Source of the DNA: Diprion similis
Lineage: Eukaryota > Arthropoda > Insecta > Hymenoptera > Diprionidae
Direction of reading: 5' to 3'
NCBI RefSeq assembly: GCF_021155765.1
Contig: NC_060113.1
Span: 3,258,501-3,322,500 of the forward strand
Length of the DNA stretch: 64,000 bases
Under the pieces are notes generated by a model. The model saw nothing but the letters and a program-made list of their open reading frames with translations. It searched no databases and was not told the origin of the DNA. Position 1 is the stretch's first letter; every line of letters starts with the position of its first letter. Made by a program: the position numbers and the translations under genes. Below, in pieces: positions 42,033-54,673 of this stretch.

Positions 42033-44774
42033 CGAGTGTGTCTGTATATAAAATATAATTCTAATTAATAAGTTGTCATTGAATGTACGAATGATAGGTA
42101 ATGCATAAATTTACCATCAAAACTTTAAGAATTCATTATTTTCGTAACAGTATATATTGGTGAAAAAATTGAACTTGACCTAGTTCGCTTCAATGTATAC
42201 ACATAGTTATTGTTAATTGTACAGATTTCTACCGACTGTAAATTTAGTCTAAAATTAAAGTTGAAATTACAATTCAGAATAGTAAAATATACTATTACAA
42301 TAACATAGTCACAGATAATATTTAACAATATAAAGTAATCCATTGGTTACGGCGATCAATAGCAGCTTAAGAATATTTTTTCAAGTGAAGTCTCAAAAGA
42401 GCAAACATGATTGAGATGATTATTCTCTAGTCTCTCAGATACCGCAAAATGTGAGGGTAGTGCACAAGTCTGTTCTGTCGAAATTAAAACAGTTTTACAG
42501 ATTAAAAAAAAAAAACAAAAACAAAAAAAAAACAACGAATGAAACAATTTTACATGATTAGTCTAGTAACCTATCCTAAAAAAAAGTACATATAAGATAT
42601 ATATACGTGAATGTATATATATTTATACATTTATCACCCGAATCGCAACGATATAACTACCCCGAGAACCATATACTATACTTTCTCTGTATCGCAGCTT
42701 TAGTGAAATGGTAACAAACCAAGGGTTCACTGTATACCAATATCAACAAATAATTGTTGTCCGGAATTATTTTGATTTTCAAATCCACGCAAACATGTTC
42801 AAGAAATGAATGAAGTAACACTGTGTAAACGTTGATCACACTTGAAAAGAAAAAAAATAAAGATAATAATATTAATAATAATAATAAAACGTTTTCCTTT
42901 AATAAGATACACACACTTGGTACAATGCTGCTGTTATGAACGCAAAGTTTTCTTGCAACCAGATAAAATATTCAGTCAAAGTATCTTAATTTGTACAAGG
43001 GTATATAAATGGTTTTTAAACGAATTTGAGTTATTTAAAAATACATTCATTGAATTAAGTTGGATATTAGGTGGAATCCATCTTTTACTATTTTAATAAA
43101 TTAAGAAAAAAAATATATCGACTACCAAAGTAGTCATACTGTTCACTTTGTACCATTACTCAAAAATTGATGTTAAATTGAACACAGAAGAAAATAGAAA
43201 CGAGAAAAAAAAAAAACAGATCTTAATATCAAACACTCTGCATTATTATTCCGCATTCGAAGCATGACACTTTATTACGTGTGGAAAAGAGTTCCCATTC
43301 GAGTAACTACAAAGTTTATGAAACACGAATCGTCGTCAAACGTTCAAACTGTGATCCTTATCATTTTTTTCCCCAGATATCACAAATTTTCAGTCATGAA
43401 ATTGTCTATTTACAAGAACCATAAGCCGGCCCACTGGTGGCAAATATTACATAAGTATCAGCTTACTGGCAGCGAAACTTTGCAATTGAATATAACTTTC
43501 GATACAAACCATTTCCAACATGCATGTTTACGGATAGCATGAACGTGCAGCACTTGCTCGATACGTAACATAATTGAGCAAAGAGCAAAAACAACTCTCC
43601 GATATTCTTTCCTGTGACAATTGCATGTACTATTTAATTATATTTTTATAATTAAACATACTTTCAACGGTTCCTCATGTCTGTTAATTGCTTTTACACG
43701 AAATCTAATGCATAGACTACATTAAGCTACAGTCTGCTGGATGCTGATTATATATTACACTACGCCATGTATGTCACAATGTAGCAGTACCCATAATATG
43801 AGTGTAATGTGATATCGGTGTTATAAAACGTAACAAGTGTATTACAATGTGTTGTGTTCATTGTAGGTGTAGATTTACAAATAAGCGTAGTGAAACTCGG
43901 TTCTTAGAAGTTTTCTTTCAGAATTGTATACTTATAAGCCCGATTCACGTTGTAATATGAAATGAATATGAAAGTCTAAATTGGTGCAAATTTTCAATCG
44001 TAAAATCATTTTAATCGTCAAACTTGTTCTATAAGGAAATGTGAATTTTGAATGCAGCAGCCGTATGTGTTTTACACTTTTCACAGCAGCAAACAATATG
44101 CAATGCAATACATAATATCAACGAATACTGTGTAGCATATACTCAAGCACCAAACAGATTCCTTGTACCTTTTCTAAACTTGTGTGGTTTCGAGTAGATA
44201 GTGTAGAAGCAACAAACAGACTTGTTTTGCCTGCCAGATGTATTCAATATTAATGGGACATAATTGAAAATTTTATTATTAGGCATGAGCGAACAGAGGT
44301 GGGCGGGATGAAACAAAATTCATGTTTCTCAAATATTCGAATGAAATTCGATTGTCATTAAAAAAGTGATCATATGCCTGGGAGCTAAAAGTACAATATT
44401 TTCAAATCTGATTTGATTGATACGTGAAATATGCAAAAAGACAATAAGATTAAATTCATTCATGTTTTTGATTTAGCTGTTCTATTTCTGCATTGAATAT
44501 GCAATGTTTTCGACAAAGCTTCTCATCACGTAAGAATAGAATACAACCACCCACCTCTCATATGAATGTACTATAAAAGTTTTCAATACATTACAATGTG
44601 CAACTTACAATCTATATTCTTTAGTTTTCATATAAATTTCACGAAGGGAAATTTATTTCGCTCGTTCAACGCATAATCTGTACAGAAAATTCACTATGAA
44701 TTAACACTGTCAATGGTAATCCCGTTAATAAAAAAAAAGGTATTAATGATAAAATATATATGGACATGTATATA

Positions 44775-44780
44775 TTTATT
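44775..44780 (-). terminator. Poly(A) signal AATAAA for Rbf
   Basis: Canonical hexamer on the minus strand about 135 nt downstream of the Rbf stop codon. Confidence 0.45.
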
Positions 44781-44912
44781 TCAACTTATCTACTTATCTT
44801 TGTTAAAGAATAAAGATGGTTCTCTAATATTCCATGGTACTCTTTCAATTAAAACACGAATGTTCTCTCGGTATACGTAGATGGTCAAACTACAACTTTG
44901 ATTAGTCAATTA

Positions 44913-47900
44913 TTACTGGCTTTGCGTGCGGCGTTCACCTATTATATTCTCCAATTTTCTGGCAACAAAAGGGGTTGTCGTTTTCTTAGCAGGAGACTGG
45001 TCCACTGCATTCATATCAACATTTGTATCATCAGTTAGAAGGCGTTTTCCAACAGATTTCCTAGCGTCAACAGATATCATCATCCGGTTGATTGCTTCCA
45101 AATCCTGAAATTTCGAATGGTCCATTTTCAATATGCATATTTTCAACAATAGTTAATTGCAAATCAATATTCGGACCAAACTGTTATATGAATTTGCGAA
45201 CCTTGGCAGGACTGCGGCTGAAACAGTAGCTTAGCTGAGGCGCAGGCGAGGCTGTGATAGCTTTTGGGTCCAGTGTTCTCGTCATGACACTGTTCGTGAC
45301 ACGTCTGACCGGTGACTGTATTGTTGATTTACTCTTTGGTAAAGGACTCAAAGTTAAATTCATAGATCCGCCTCTGGACGGAAATTTATTAGCGAATTCT
45401 TGCACTTGTGGTACGTAAACGTTGTTGTAAAATTTGATCAAATCTCCTCGAATTTGAGTACCAAAATTTTGAGACGTGCCAGCCATACAAGTAGGAGTGG
45501 GTGGAGCATCACCGTTATTTTGATCCATATTATCATCACAAATTTCTAATTCTCTGTCATTCATATCGTTTTGACCAATCTTAGCAATGAGAACAGATCT
45601 ATAAATGTGAGACTCTGCTTGTGGCTGTAATCTGTAGCATCGCATGATCTCTGTGAATGAATTTCTGTCGAGCTTTGCTATTTTACAGATCACGTATACA
45701 GCGCACATTAATATTTGATCTAAATGTCTATCCTTCATAAGTTCCGTTTGATCTTTTACAGAATATTCGAATATTGTCCATATCTTTTTTTTCAAGTCTG
45801 TATCAATTAATTCCAATTTTGTGCACAAGTCATTCATTCGCACCCAAGCAAGGTGATAAAATTTCCTGAAGAACAAGGCTACCGAACCCATTCGCCTTGC
45901 CTTTCCTGGTTCTTTATTCACCGAGATTTGTTGTAAGGGAACATTCGTGCCGATTGGACACGCTGTTTTCAAAACTGTTATCTGATTCGGAGCCAATAGC
46001 AATTTCTGATCACCTTCAACAGACGATAGTTTACTTTGCAACACACTTTGCCCAGAGCCGACTCTAAGAACACTCTGCTGACCGCTAAGTCTACCTTCTG
46101 AGAATAATCTTTTCTTAGCTAAGCCTGTAACTGCCACCGGTGATTGAAATCTGTTGAGAACCAAAAATTACGTCATTGTGAATACGTGTAATCTGCAACG
46201 TTTTTGACATAACTGTCCATTAATTTTTTCGTTTTACATACCTTTCAGAAGCGGAGGAAATTGGGCTTTGCTGAACATCATGATGATTACCTCTATCCAA
46301 TGCAAGGCGTCTCAAAACAGGTTGTCCAGGTGTATTAGGATCAACCGCATCCAAATGTAAAGTGCCAGGTAAGGAAACTTCCTCATAGCTCGGTACACCA
46401 CCTGTGGTGTTTTCGATTGCTACCCACAGGGGACTTTCACTTTTCCAAGCTAGAGTTTCTAGTATCTTTTCCTCAATGACATTCAAGTGCTTCACTATAT
46501 CACGTGACAATTGATCTTCCGATCTTACAATAATTTCGATCACTTTGTAGAAATAGTATGGCTCGACATTGAGCGCAGTTAAAATCCATGGGAATGATCT
46601 ATGACTTTTATAAGAGTAGATCACAATCTCCAAACAGCAAGCGAAGAGACACTGGTGAAATATTTCTTGCGACACTAGGTTCTACAAACATTGATATATT
46701 TGTGTTTTTAATCAACAAGTTAGTTTACTGTAAGATCATTTCAAATTCGAAATTTTCTAAAAGGAAAGTGTTAACAAATTGGTTTTCTTACCGTAATATC
46801 GAAACTGGGGTTTTTACGTTTTTCATCAGATAAAATCGTTTCCAATAGCTTGTAGAATAAAGTCTGTGCCAGTTGAAGTCGTTTTCGACCAAAATCCACA
46901 TTCGTGGTGTCACTGTCTTCCGTATTTTGGGTGTAATTACGATAGAATTGTTCACCAATTTCATTAACCCTTGCTTCAATCGTTGCTTCGGTATCCTGTG
47001 TACAACTATTCAGTATTTCTTTGAGAGTATCGCTTGGTGCCGGCTTACGTCCAGCTAGAAGGGCTTGTAAACGACAAACGCCTTGTGTTGCTGTTGATAG
47101 TAATGTTACATTCGCTACATCTTTGGATCGCAGGTACTTGCGGCCAGTCAATGGAGTCGGAGGTGCTAAATGCTGCATTTGCTTGAATAAAAATTAAGAA
47201 TTGACGTTGATTATAACGAACGAGCAAGAGAATAGAATGTGAATTTGATTACGCATAACAATAGAGCAAACACTTACACCACCATATTGTTCATGCTTAA
47301 GTATAAATTTCTCATGGAAATCTCCTGCGTTATTAATTAATGTCGGTGACCCAATATTGTCACTGGCATCAGCATCTGAAATAAAGATGAAACAAAACCG
47401 CAAGCATTATTGATTGGTAGATGGAAAAAACAATCTTTTTCTTATTTTATCTAATGTAAGCTTGCCTAATAATGCCTGAACCAACTCTACTTCTTCTTCG
47501 AACCAAATGAAGTGTAAATAAAAGTTAAATTAGAAATACGACTTAGAGTGCTTCGATAAAAGGAGGTACATAAAAATGTGCAAAAATCAAATTAACATTT
47601 TACATGCATATTTTAAAGGAGTAATCAGAATTCACCACAGCTATGAAAAATGCAATGATTGGCTATTTAAGCATACAATACAAGATGGAAATATGAGAAC
47701 TGAATTATAGACTAGTATTTTCACATAAGCTTTTTGTACTATGATCCAAGCTGTTGAATTGTGTTTTAAAACTTTGAAAAATGTAGTAAAAATATTTATA
47801 AGACCAAAATATTTCAGCATTCTTATCTCATTGTAGCAAAAGTCTGGTGAAATTGTGGAGTAATCGGTAGCTCATTCCAGTTAAGCCATATTCGATAATG

Positions 47901-50898
47901 GTGTTGATCATTGAGTGAAACAAGATAGCGCTGGAGTGTCATATATGCGGTTTGGAGTCTATAAATAAACGCGCCTTTGTTCCACCATTTCCTGGCAAAT
48001 GCAAACCCACCTTTAACCTTGTAGTGCCTGGGTATTTTACCGCGGAATGTAATATCTCTGCTAAGCATCTCGATGGCCGAGATTCCATTCAGTCTCACTC
48101 GTCTCCATTCGGCTGTAAACCATAGCCATAACGAAGCGAACACAAATCGGTTAACAGCCATAAATGAGAATGATTAAAATGGAATGCAGTTGAATTTACA
48201 AATAATATTAACACTGCGTGATATGGAAAATAAAGAATATAGACGATGCAAAGGTGATACAAACGAACCAAAATTAAAGGTCAATAGTAATAATAATAAC
48301 TAAGATGTTAGAGAGTGAAGCAAAAGCCAACAGCTGGAGTCAACAGCTAGACATGCTAACGTTTCTTCATTTAAGGCAGTGAAATATATGCCCAGAAGAT
48401 TTTCTCATCAAAAAAATTAGTACTTATACAGAACTGTAAGTAAAAAGTTGCACGACTGCTAACTTTGACTGTTAGCTTCCGCTACATATCAGGATAAAAT
48501 ATGAAAATTCCAGCCATTAGTAACATTCAAGTAAGCAAGCATAGAGATGTCAGTAGCAATCTGATGACGAATGAAATACAGAGAATAAAACAGGATGATA
48601 AATCTTCATCGATGTAGGGTAGTTAATCCTAGCTGACAAAGTATACTTATACAGAATGTACCTATAACAGTTTTTCATACCCATGTACTTATTGAACTTG
48701 GCATACTTTGGCGTAATGTAATATTTTTTCTCCAATTGCCAAATGGAGTATGTGACTGATACGTATTAAAGTACTCTATATCAAGAAAAACCCAATCACC
48801 TAAGGTAAACAATTACGCACACGAAATGACGCACTTTCATATGCACCAAAAAATATACGCTTAAAGTTTTAAATGTTCATTTGAATGAGAATATGAATGC
48901 ACCTATACCACAATAGATGTTTCAAAAGACTTGTTCACAAAAACTAGTATGAATAAATATATAATTAAATTTATGGAAAAATTTTGCTAAGAAGAGTTGC
49001 GTAATTAGAATTGCTCAACTTGCCGATTGAACAAATACTCGGAACTTGAGACATATAAAAAAATATTGTATGCTATTAGGACGATCTATGTTCAGATGCA
49101 GTTTCTTACCCAAAAATTTTCTCTCGTCAAAATCACCGACACTGAGAACGTGCTGTTCATAAGCCTTGTTGACAGCCTTGTTGTTGCCATCAAAATTTAA
49201 CGGTTCCAGGATACCTGAGAAGTTTGATTGATCTCCACGCAGAACCTTTTCATTGAACAACTTATTTATGTGGTGCTTCAAGTAGTATTCTTTAATCACT
49301 TTAGCCTCCACTGCAATACCTTCACGAGTCTCACACAGTAAACTTATAATACAGTTTGCTGTCTCTGGTGGTACGTAGTTACTGCTGTTGTAATTCGCAG
49401 GTAAGCCTACATACAAAGAATATCAAATTAATTCCAACTATTAAGAAAACTTTAAGCAAGTCTGAAAGAAGGGTTTGAACTTTGAACAAGCATGACAATC
49501 CGAAACTTAGTAAAATCTCTACAAAATAGTGCATATCGTATATCAATCAACAACTCACCGGCAAAATTTGGATTGAGCAGATCTCTCCTATTGGCCAACA
49601 GTGCGTTGCTATAAATGAGATCGCAGCAGGCAAGAAGTAAATGATTTAAATTGACCAAATCATGTGAAATATCAGGGAAAGCTCCCTTTATGCAGACAAA
49701 CAATGTCCAGCAAAACTCAAAAACTCTCGATGGTGTACATGGCATTGCTCTCTGCCTCCTGGATCTCGAGGGTCTAGCGACATCATCAGCCGGATTTTTG
49801 AATATGTCAGTAAAAATAGGTTGGTACTTTTTGAAAATAAGCATCGAGACAGTAAAATTCCTTTCAAGTTTGTCAATTTTCGATCTAAAATCTTGCGGCA
49901 TATTTGCCATGTCTGCCCAGTTTTTACTCTTCGTGAAAAATTGTATCAGCGATAAATTGCACAGACGGAGAAGGCGCGTCAATGACACGCAATTCCCCTC
50001 GACGTTTGGCCCTGTTCGACCAACCGTTGGCGTCGATGACTTTCGACATGCGACGTACAATGCACACCCGATCCAATGCAGTTGATCTCCCTGAAACATG
50101 ATTCCAATAGATAATTAAGTAAAGGAACAACAATAGAAATTAGAAAAGTTCTGGAATGACAATAACACAGATCCTTGTTCGAACTTCTGATATGACTCGT
50201 GAACTTGAGAACTAATTGTGGAAAGAAATATTTAACCATACAAAAGAAAATAGCTTTAATGTGAATGAAATATAAATCAAATCGAACAAAATATTCAGGC
50301 AATTTTGATTTATGGAAATAATTCGTTAATGAGCAAGGTAATTATTCAAATAGGAGTGATTTTTATCAAGTTACTAAAAATATATCTTGAATCGAAGCAG
50401 TTGTGTGATCGCGACGTGTCGTTGTCGGAGCAAATCATAAATGTTACAACTGAGAAATGGATGGAGTTTGATCAGATAGTTCATGATGATCAAACAATAC
50501 AAATTGCAGGGCCATTTTGCAGCGAAGTGTTTGAAGTTTGCAATTGTTTGATAAATGATTATTGTATATTATTGCACGTATCACGAAATCCTAGAATATT
50601 TTTGAATGATTGCATTGATGCTTTGGAGTCATTGAGAGGTGATAATTTCAGTGTAATTTTGAGACGGTTGTCTTAGAATCATCTTCGAAGAGGCTATGTG
50701 CAGATGTGGAACGTTTGAAAACAATGAAAGTTTTGTTAGGTAATTGGAATGATAAAATACCTCAAGAGTGTAATTCTGTCGAATAGTCTCGTACGATTTC
50801 CAGGCTTCAGAAGCTGCTGTTGCGTCCATATTGAGTTTTTGGCATAAATCCTGATGCCTACTGTACGTAGAATCTTCAACATCGTCCGACTGCCCCAT
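44913..50898 (-). CDS. Rbf: Retinoblastoma-family protein (p107/p130-like, Rbf)
   Basis: Pocket protein that binds E2F/DP and represses S-phase genes in the nucleus. Eight exons join in phase: 50761-50898 (ATG at 50898), 49559-50090, 49110-49406, 47278-47375, 46792-47181, 46242-46681, 45202-46150, 44913-45104. Total 1,011 residues. The N-terminal cyclin-like domain is in exons 1-3 (WIGCALYVACRKS). Pocket A starts about residue 365 (TGVCRLQ, FACCLEIVIYSY, FPWILTALNVEPYYFYKVIE, LNVIEEKILETLAW), and pocket B is about 695-870 (VALFFRKFYHLAWVRM, LDQILMCAVYVICK, FYNNVYVPQVQEF). A spacer rich in SP sites and a C-terminal SPAKDLEAINRMM block match p107/p130. Two ORFs lie inside introns 1 and 3. Exon edges are strong; the 1.7-kb intron 3 could hide a small alternative exon. 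Confidence 0.95.
47823..48161 (-). CDS. Unrecognised 112-codon ORF inside Rbf intron 3
   Basis: Intronless ATG-to-stop ORF on the same strand as Rbf (start complement 48159-48161). Its base composition is clearly more GC-rich than the surrounding intron, and the predicted protein is rich in Trp, Arg and aromatics (FASLWLWFTAEWRR, KWWNKGAFIYRLQTAY, WLNWNELPITPQF) rather than low-complexity. The first ~20 residues are hydrophobic and could be a signal anchor or mitochondrial targeting sequence. I recognise no family. It could be a nested gene, a retrocopy fragment or chance. Confidence 0.3.
   Translation of the reverse strand: MAVNRFVFASLWLWFTAEWRRVRLNGISAIEMLSRDITFRGKIPRHYKVKGGFAFARKWWNKGAFIYRLQTAYMTLQRYLVSLNDQHHYRIWLNWNELPITPQFHQTFATMR
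50305..50786 (+). CDS. Unrecognised ORF(s) antisense in Rbf intron 1, two adjacent frames
   Basis: An open frame runs 50305-50676 (first ATG 50329) with non-repetitive, coding-like residues (LSEQIINVTTEKWMEFDQIV, PFCSEVFEVCNCLINDYCIL, FLNDCIDALESLRG). Just before its stop a second frame opens (about 50668-50786), reading ESSSKRLCADVERLKTMKV, with helical, coiled-coil-like character. The join would need a frameshift or a 38-nt GT...AG segment (50638-50675), which is very short for an intron. The end of the second frame overlaps Rbf exon 1 antisense. Possibly a small nested gene, a decayed one, or chance. No family recognised. Confidence 0.3.
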
Positions 50899-50990
50899 TT
50901 TTCAAATGATACTCACTATAAAATCACTCAAAATCACGGAAAACCCTCAGCAACACAACTGGGGTGCGCCATACGAGGACCCGTAGCACC

Positions 50991-51001
50991 TTGGCGGGAA
51001 A
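50991..51001. promoter_or_regulatory. E2F-type site TTGGCGGGAAA, Rbf promoter (proximal)
   Basis: 93 bp upstream of the Rbf ATG. Matches the E2F core GGCGGGAAA. Confidence 0.65.
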
Positions 51002-51028
51002 CGATGAACTGTCGCCATGTTTGCCAAG

Positions 51029-51039
51029 TTGGCGGGAAA
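51029..51039. promoter_or_regulatory. E2F-type site TTGGCGGGAAA, Rbf promoter (distal)
   Basis: 131 bp upstream of the Rbf ATG, identical to and in the same orientation as the proximal site 38 bp away. Confidence 0.65.
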
Positions 51040-51643
51040 TATAGAAACGAATATTTCACCGAAAGATATCATATTTACGATAGCAAATTTACACAATTTT
51101 CCGATCGCAATTCAGTATATCTTTTTCATTATTTAAAAGCCGTATTCCAAACAGTTTCGAGCTTATTTATTTCGTATTTGGTACTATTTTATTACGCGTA
51201 TTCTGAGGTTGTGCCAGATCCATATCAAGAAATGCATAAAAATGTGTTATTCCTCTAACTTCACTGGTTTATAACTCGACGTACAGTTTCTCCAACCGTC
51301 TTTTCAATTCATCATACTTTTAAATCCCAGCATTCTCATTATTTCACTTCGTTTTCATTGCGTTGGTGATGTAGCAGAAGTTGCACGTTGACGCCTCGGT
51401 CGCGGGACTACTTCCAATAATTAGTTTGGGCACCCCTTACTTATTTTTTTTCTGCTTTTCTTCCACAAGCCATCATCTGGTCGCAGGTCGATCCACCTAG
51501 AACATAACCTCAAATAATAAACACCTACGAATTATCGTTTTTCTGTAACGCCGAAATGTTACTACCGTAAAATTCAGCGAATATTTGAGTTCATTACCGT
51601 TATCAATACTGTCTGTAAAAAAAATTACACAGATCGATAAGGC

Positions 51644-52966
51644 ATGGCTTGCAAGATAAAAGATTTGACAAAAATGAAATTGCTCTATAACTTGTCCCGC
51701 GGTATCTCTACTTCTGATACGAAATTCGCAAAATCCTACGCCGCGAGAGAGGGAAAATTTTTTTCAAAAATCATGAAAGGAGAACGGACACCAAGGTGAG
51801 AGTCACAAATTGAAAGTAACATGCGACAAAATTAACGCGGTATTTTTCAAGATTTGTTAAAATAATACGATTTTATCTTTCCACATTTAATTTCAATCTC
51901 GTTTCATTTATGACAATCTTATTTCAGAACATGGAGTCAGGGTGGTAATAACAATTCCTCAAATCCTCAGACCTTATTGAAGCCACGCGTGCCGTACCAG
52001 AATAAACGCAGAAATGACGTTCTGAACAAGCTATTCATGAAGCATATAACAGACCTATTGACCACTGGAGAAGTAACTCCAGACATTGTTGTTCAAGGGG
52101 TTGAAATATCTCGTGTCAGTGTGACTCCAGATTTTAACAAAGTCAATGTATTTTGGTATGCCAAGGATGGCGCCGAGTCGGATGAACTTACCGAGCAAAC
52201 CTTGCATAGGGCAGAAGGACCTCTGAGGCACGAGCTTAGCCAGCTCAGAGTAATGGGGGTTGTTCCGATGATTAAGTTTGTGAAAGACAGACAGTATATC
52301 AAGATCATAGAGGTTGATCAGAGGTTAAAAGTCGCCGATTTTGGGGAGGGTTTCGTTCCTACAGATCCGGCTCAACGCCTAAAGACTATTCCGGTATTAG
52401 ACGTCGAGTTACCCTCTAAAGTATGGTCTGAAATTGAAAAATTAGAAGAGAATACACAAGAAATCGAGGAACAGTTTACCGAGGATCCATTACCAGCTAT
52501 GAGAAATGATGTTTTGGGATTAGATCAAGCTCTAATCATGGCCAAGGTATATTTCGAATGATGCTATATGCTAACTTTACTACACGTGTATTGGCTATCA
52601 GAAATAATACTTTCATTCTGTTTTCTCTGTCAGGTTAAAGGTTCTTTGGATAAATCAAGAGTAGCTTTCAATAATCGATGCCTCAATATTCCGAACCCTG
52701 TATCCGAAGAAGTTCAAGAGAGTTCAAAGGTGACGGAATATTTGTCTGTGAAGCAGAAAAATGCAGCATTTTCTGCATTCTTGAGCAAAAGACAGATTGA
52801 TGAAAAAATTAGAAAAAAGATTAAAAAAAGTAGGAATTTAAACCGTGAAGAGGAGCTTAGCTTTTTCGATAAACCACGAATTGTTGATGATGATGACGAT
52901 TTTTTAGATGACAATGAACAAGAATTGAATCATTCGGATGAATTCTATGACAATAAACACACATAA
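51644..52966 (+). CDS. RBFA: Ribosome-binding factor A, mitochondrial
   Basis: Assembly factor of the small mitochondrial ribosomal subunit. Exons 51644-51795, 51928-52546 and 52634-52966 (TAA) give 367 residues. The ATG is preceded by an in-frame TAA two codons upstream, which fixes the start region. The N-terminus (KMKLLYNLSRGIST) is basic and hydroxylated, as expected for mitochondrial import. The RbfA KH-like fold runs about residues 75-185 (RRNDVLNKLFMKHITDLL, VEISRVSVTPDFNKVNVFW, LRVMGVVPMIKFVKD). The C-terminal third is long, Lys/Glu-rich and ends in a strongly acidic Asp/Glu stretch, as in animal RBFA. It is divergent from Rbf, so part of the promoter may be shared. AATAAA at 53263-53268. 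Confidence 0.9.
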
Positions 52967-54673
52967 AATATGTATATTCATTGTTTACCTCTGTTCGGAA
53001 ACTTCTTGAACATAATTGTAACGCAACGCTTGTTCAATTACTTTGTCCCAGTGCTTTCAGTAGGTGGAAAAATTTATGAGGTAATCGTTAACGGGTTATT
53101 CATAAATTTTCACAATTCAGCAGTGCAACATTTTTTTTCCGTTTTACATAAAAATTTGTACTTCAATATATTTCTCAATAATTGACAATACTTCAAATTA
53201 GCGGCTTTTCCTCAACAATAATGGTGTACAGCATTACTTAAAACAATGTTGTTAAAGTTGTAAATAAAGAATATACTTTTATTGTTTCGTATAAATACAA
53301 TACTTACATTATTAAAGTTGCGTTTGTTTTCTGTGATGCGGAATATGTAAATATACATGTATTTCGTAATACTTTGACAACTCGGTAATAGTGTTGTAAA
53401 CTTTTATCAGTTTTTTTGTTCATAAATATGGCAAGATTCAAATAAAAATAGGTAATAATAACAGAAAAATAAATTTCTCTTTGTAATATTTCATTTAAAT
53501 TATTTTTCTAGTTTCTACCTGCACAACTTGAGGTAAATTATTAGTTTTCTTTCAGTGTAATATGCAGTGATTTACACCGGTTCACAGCGTACAGAATATA
53601 ACATTAACAACATAAAATTTGATCCAATATTCATATACCCTATGTACTGGCAATATTCCCGACAAAGCAATCTTGATTTGTACTTCATATTTTATAACCA
53701 CTTTCTTTGACATAAAAGATTTTGTCCTGCTCTTATTATCGAAAAGAACAATTCGTAGTAATCTGACTCCAGAATTTTCTACGATATTTCTAATTTTAGC
53801 TACTATAGTAATGACATACAGTCATAAAATTTATATAATTATAATATTAAAATGTAAGAGCATCTAACACGTTGAAATTAAGACTTATCTAACAAAATTA
53901 TAATTGTCTATCCAAAATCTCATTTATGTATAGCATATACGTATAAAATTTTGAAACAGTTAAAGTGTTAGTAAAACGAAGAGTTTATAGGGTGCAAGTT
54001 TGATCAGTATTTTGCCATCGACCGCGCAAAATTTTAAACAATTGTCTACCTAAAACAGTTTCAATTTTTACACAAATTTTACCATAGCTTGATAGTATGT
54101 TTAACTTTATGTTGAGGTGATCTTAGATACATGAAATCTTGATTTTGAGTTTGAGGAGCAAGTTTTGATGTCGTAACAAAAAACATCAATGTAATGCTTA
54201 GTTTTAAGTAACTTGCGTGGAACACTTGTTTTGCTGTTAAAAAAAGTGACTGAGATTGCACTTTGCCTTTCTAGAAACAATAATTATAGATAAACTTCAA
54301 ATTTCGAAAGTATTGAGTGTGAAGCTAGCTGCGTAAAAATATTTCAGAAAGTTTGGAAGTACCATAACAAAACCTCAGCGAAATAATGCAGTTTTCAAAA
54401 TATTTAAATATCACATTATCAGAGATAGGTAATTTTTGATAAATAAGAAGCTCGTTTAACATATATCGAAATGATAAATACAAAGGAAAAATGAAGAGTA
54501 AGTAGGCTTGTATGACATAAAAATCATCATTTGTCGCGTTGTGGTAAACTTGCTGAATAATATCTACAACCGATCATCTCATATCTATTCTGTACCAGGA
54601 TGAATCGAATATAAATAAAGGCAAGACCACAATGCACAGCGTTCAAATTTACATAAAGCACGTTCTACGATCT
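52967..54673. other. Convergent 3' flank RBFA / ABHD4-like, no gene
   Basis: AT-rich, holding both 3'UTRs. Short ORFs (for example 53619-53867 plus) are hydrophobic low-complexity. Nothing else seen. Confidence 0.55.
53263..53268 (+). terminator. Poly(A) signal AATAAA for RBFA
   Basis: Canonical hexamer 297 nt after the RBFA stop; another candidate lies near 53441. Confidence 0.45.

Larger units (their letters stand above)
41247..44912. other. Mcm4 promoter and Rbf 3' flank, AT-rich, no gene
   Basis: The Mcm4-proximal 200 bp holds E2F/DRE-type sites. The remainder is AT-rich; ORFs are under 95 codons and low-complexity. On the minus strand an AATAAA (plus 44775-44780) lies about 135 nt past the Rbf stop and is the likely Rbf poly(A) signal. 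Confidence 0.55.
50899..51643. promoter_or_regulatory. Divergent promoter region of Rbf and RBFA
   Basis: A 745-bp gap between the two start codons. The Rbf-proximal part is locally GC-rich with two E2F-type sites. An ORF at 50854-51258 overlaps Rbf exon 1 antisense and has no recognisable domain. Confidence 0.6.

Noticed and set aside
51009-51258. ORF tail ending ...YSEVVPDPY, faintly like the N-terminus of ALG10 glucosyltransferases
   Set aside because: The similarity is too short, the following conserved residues and a splice donor are missing, and the frame starts antisense within Rbf exon 1.
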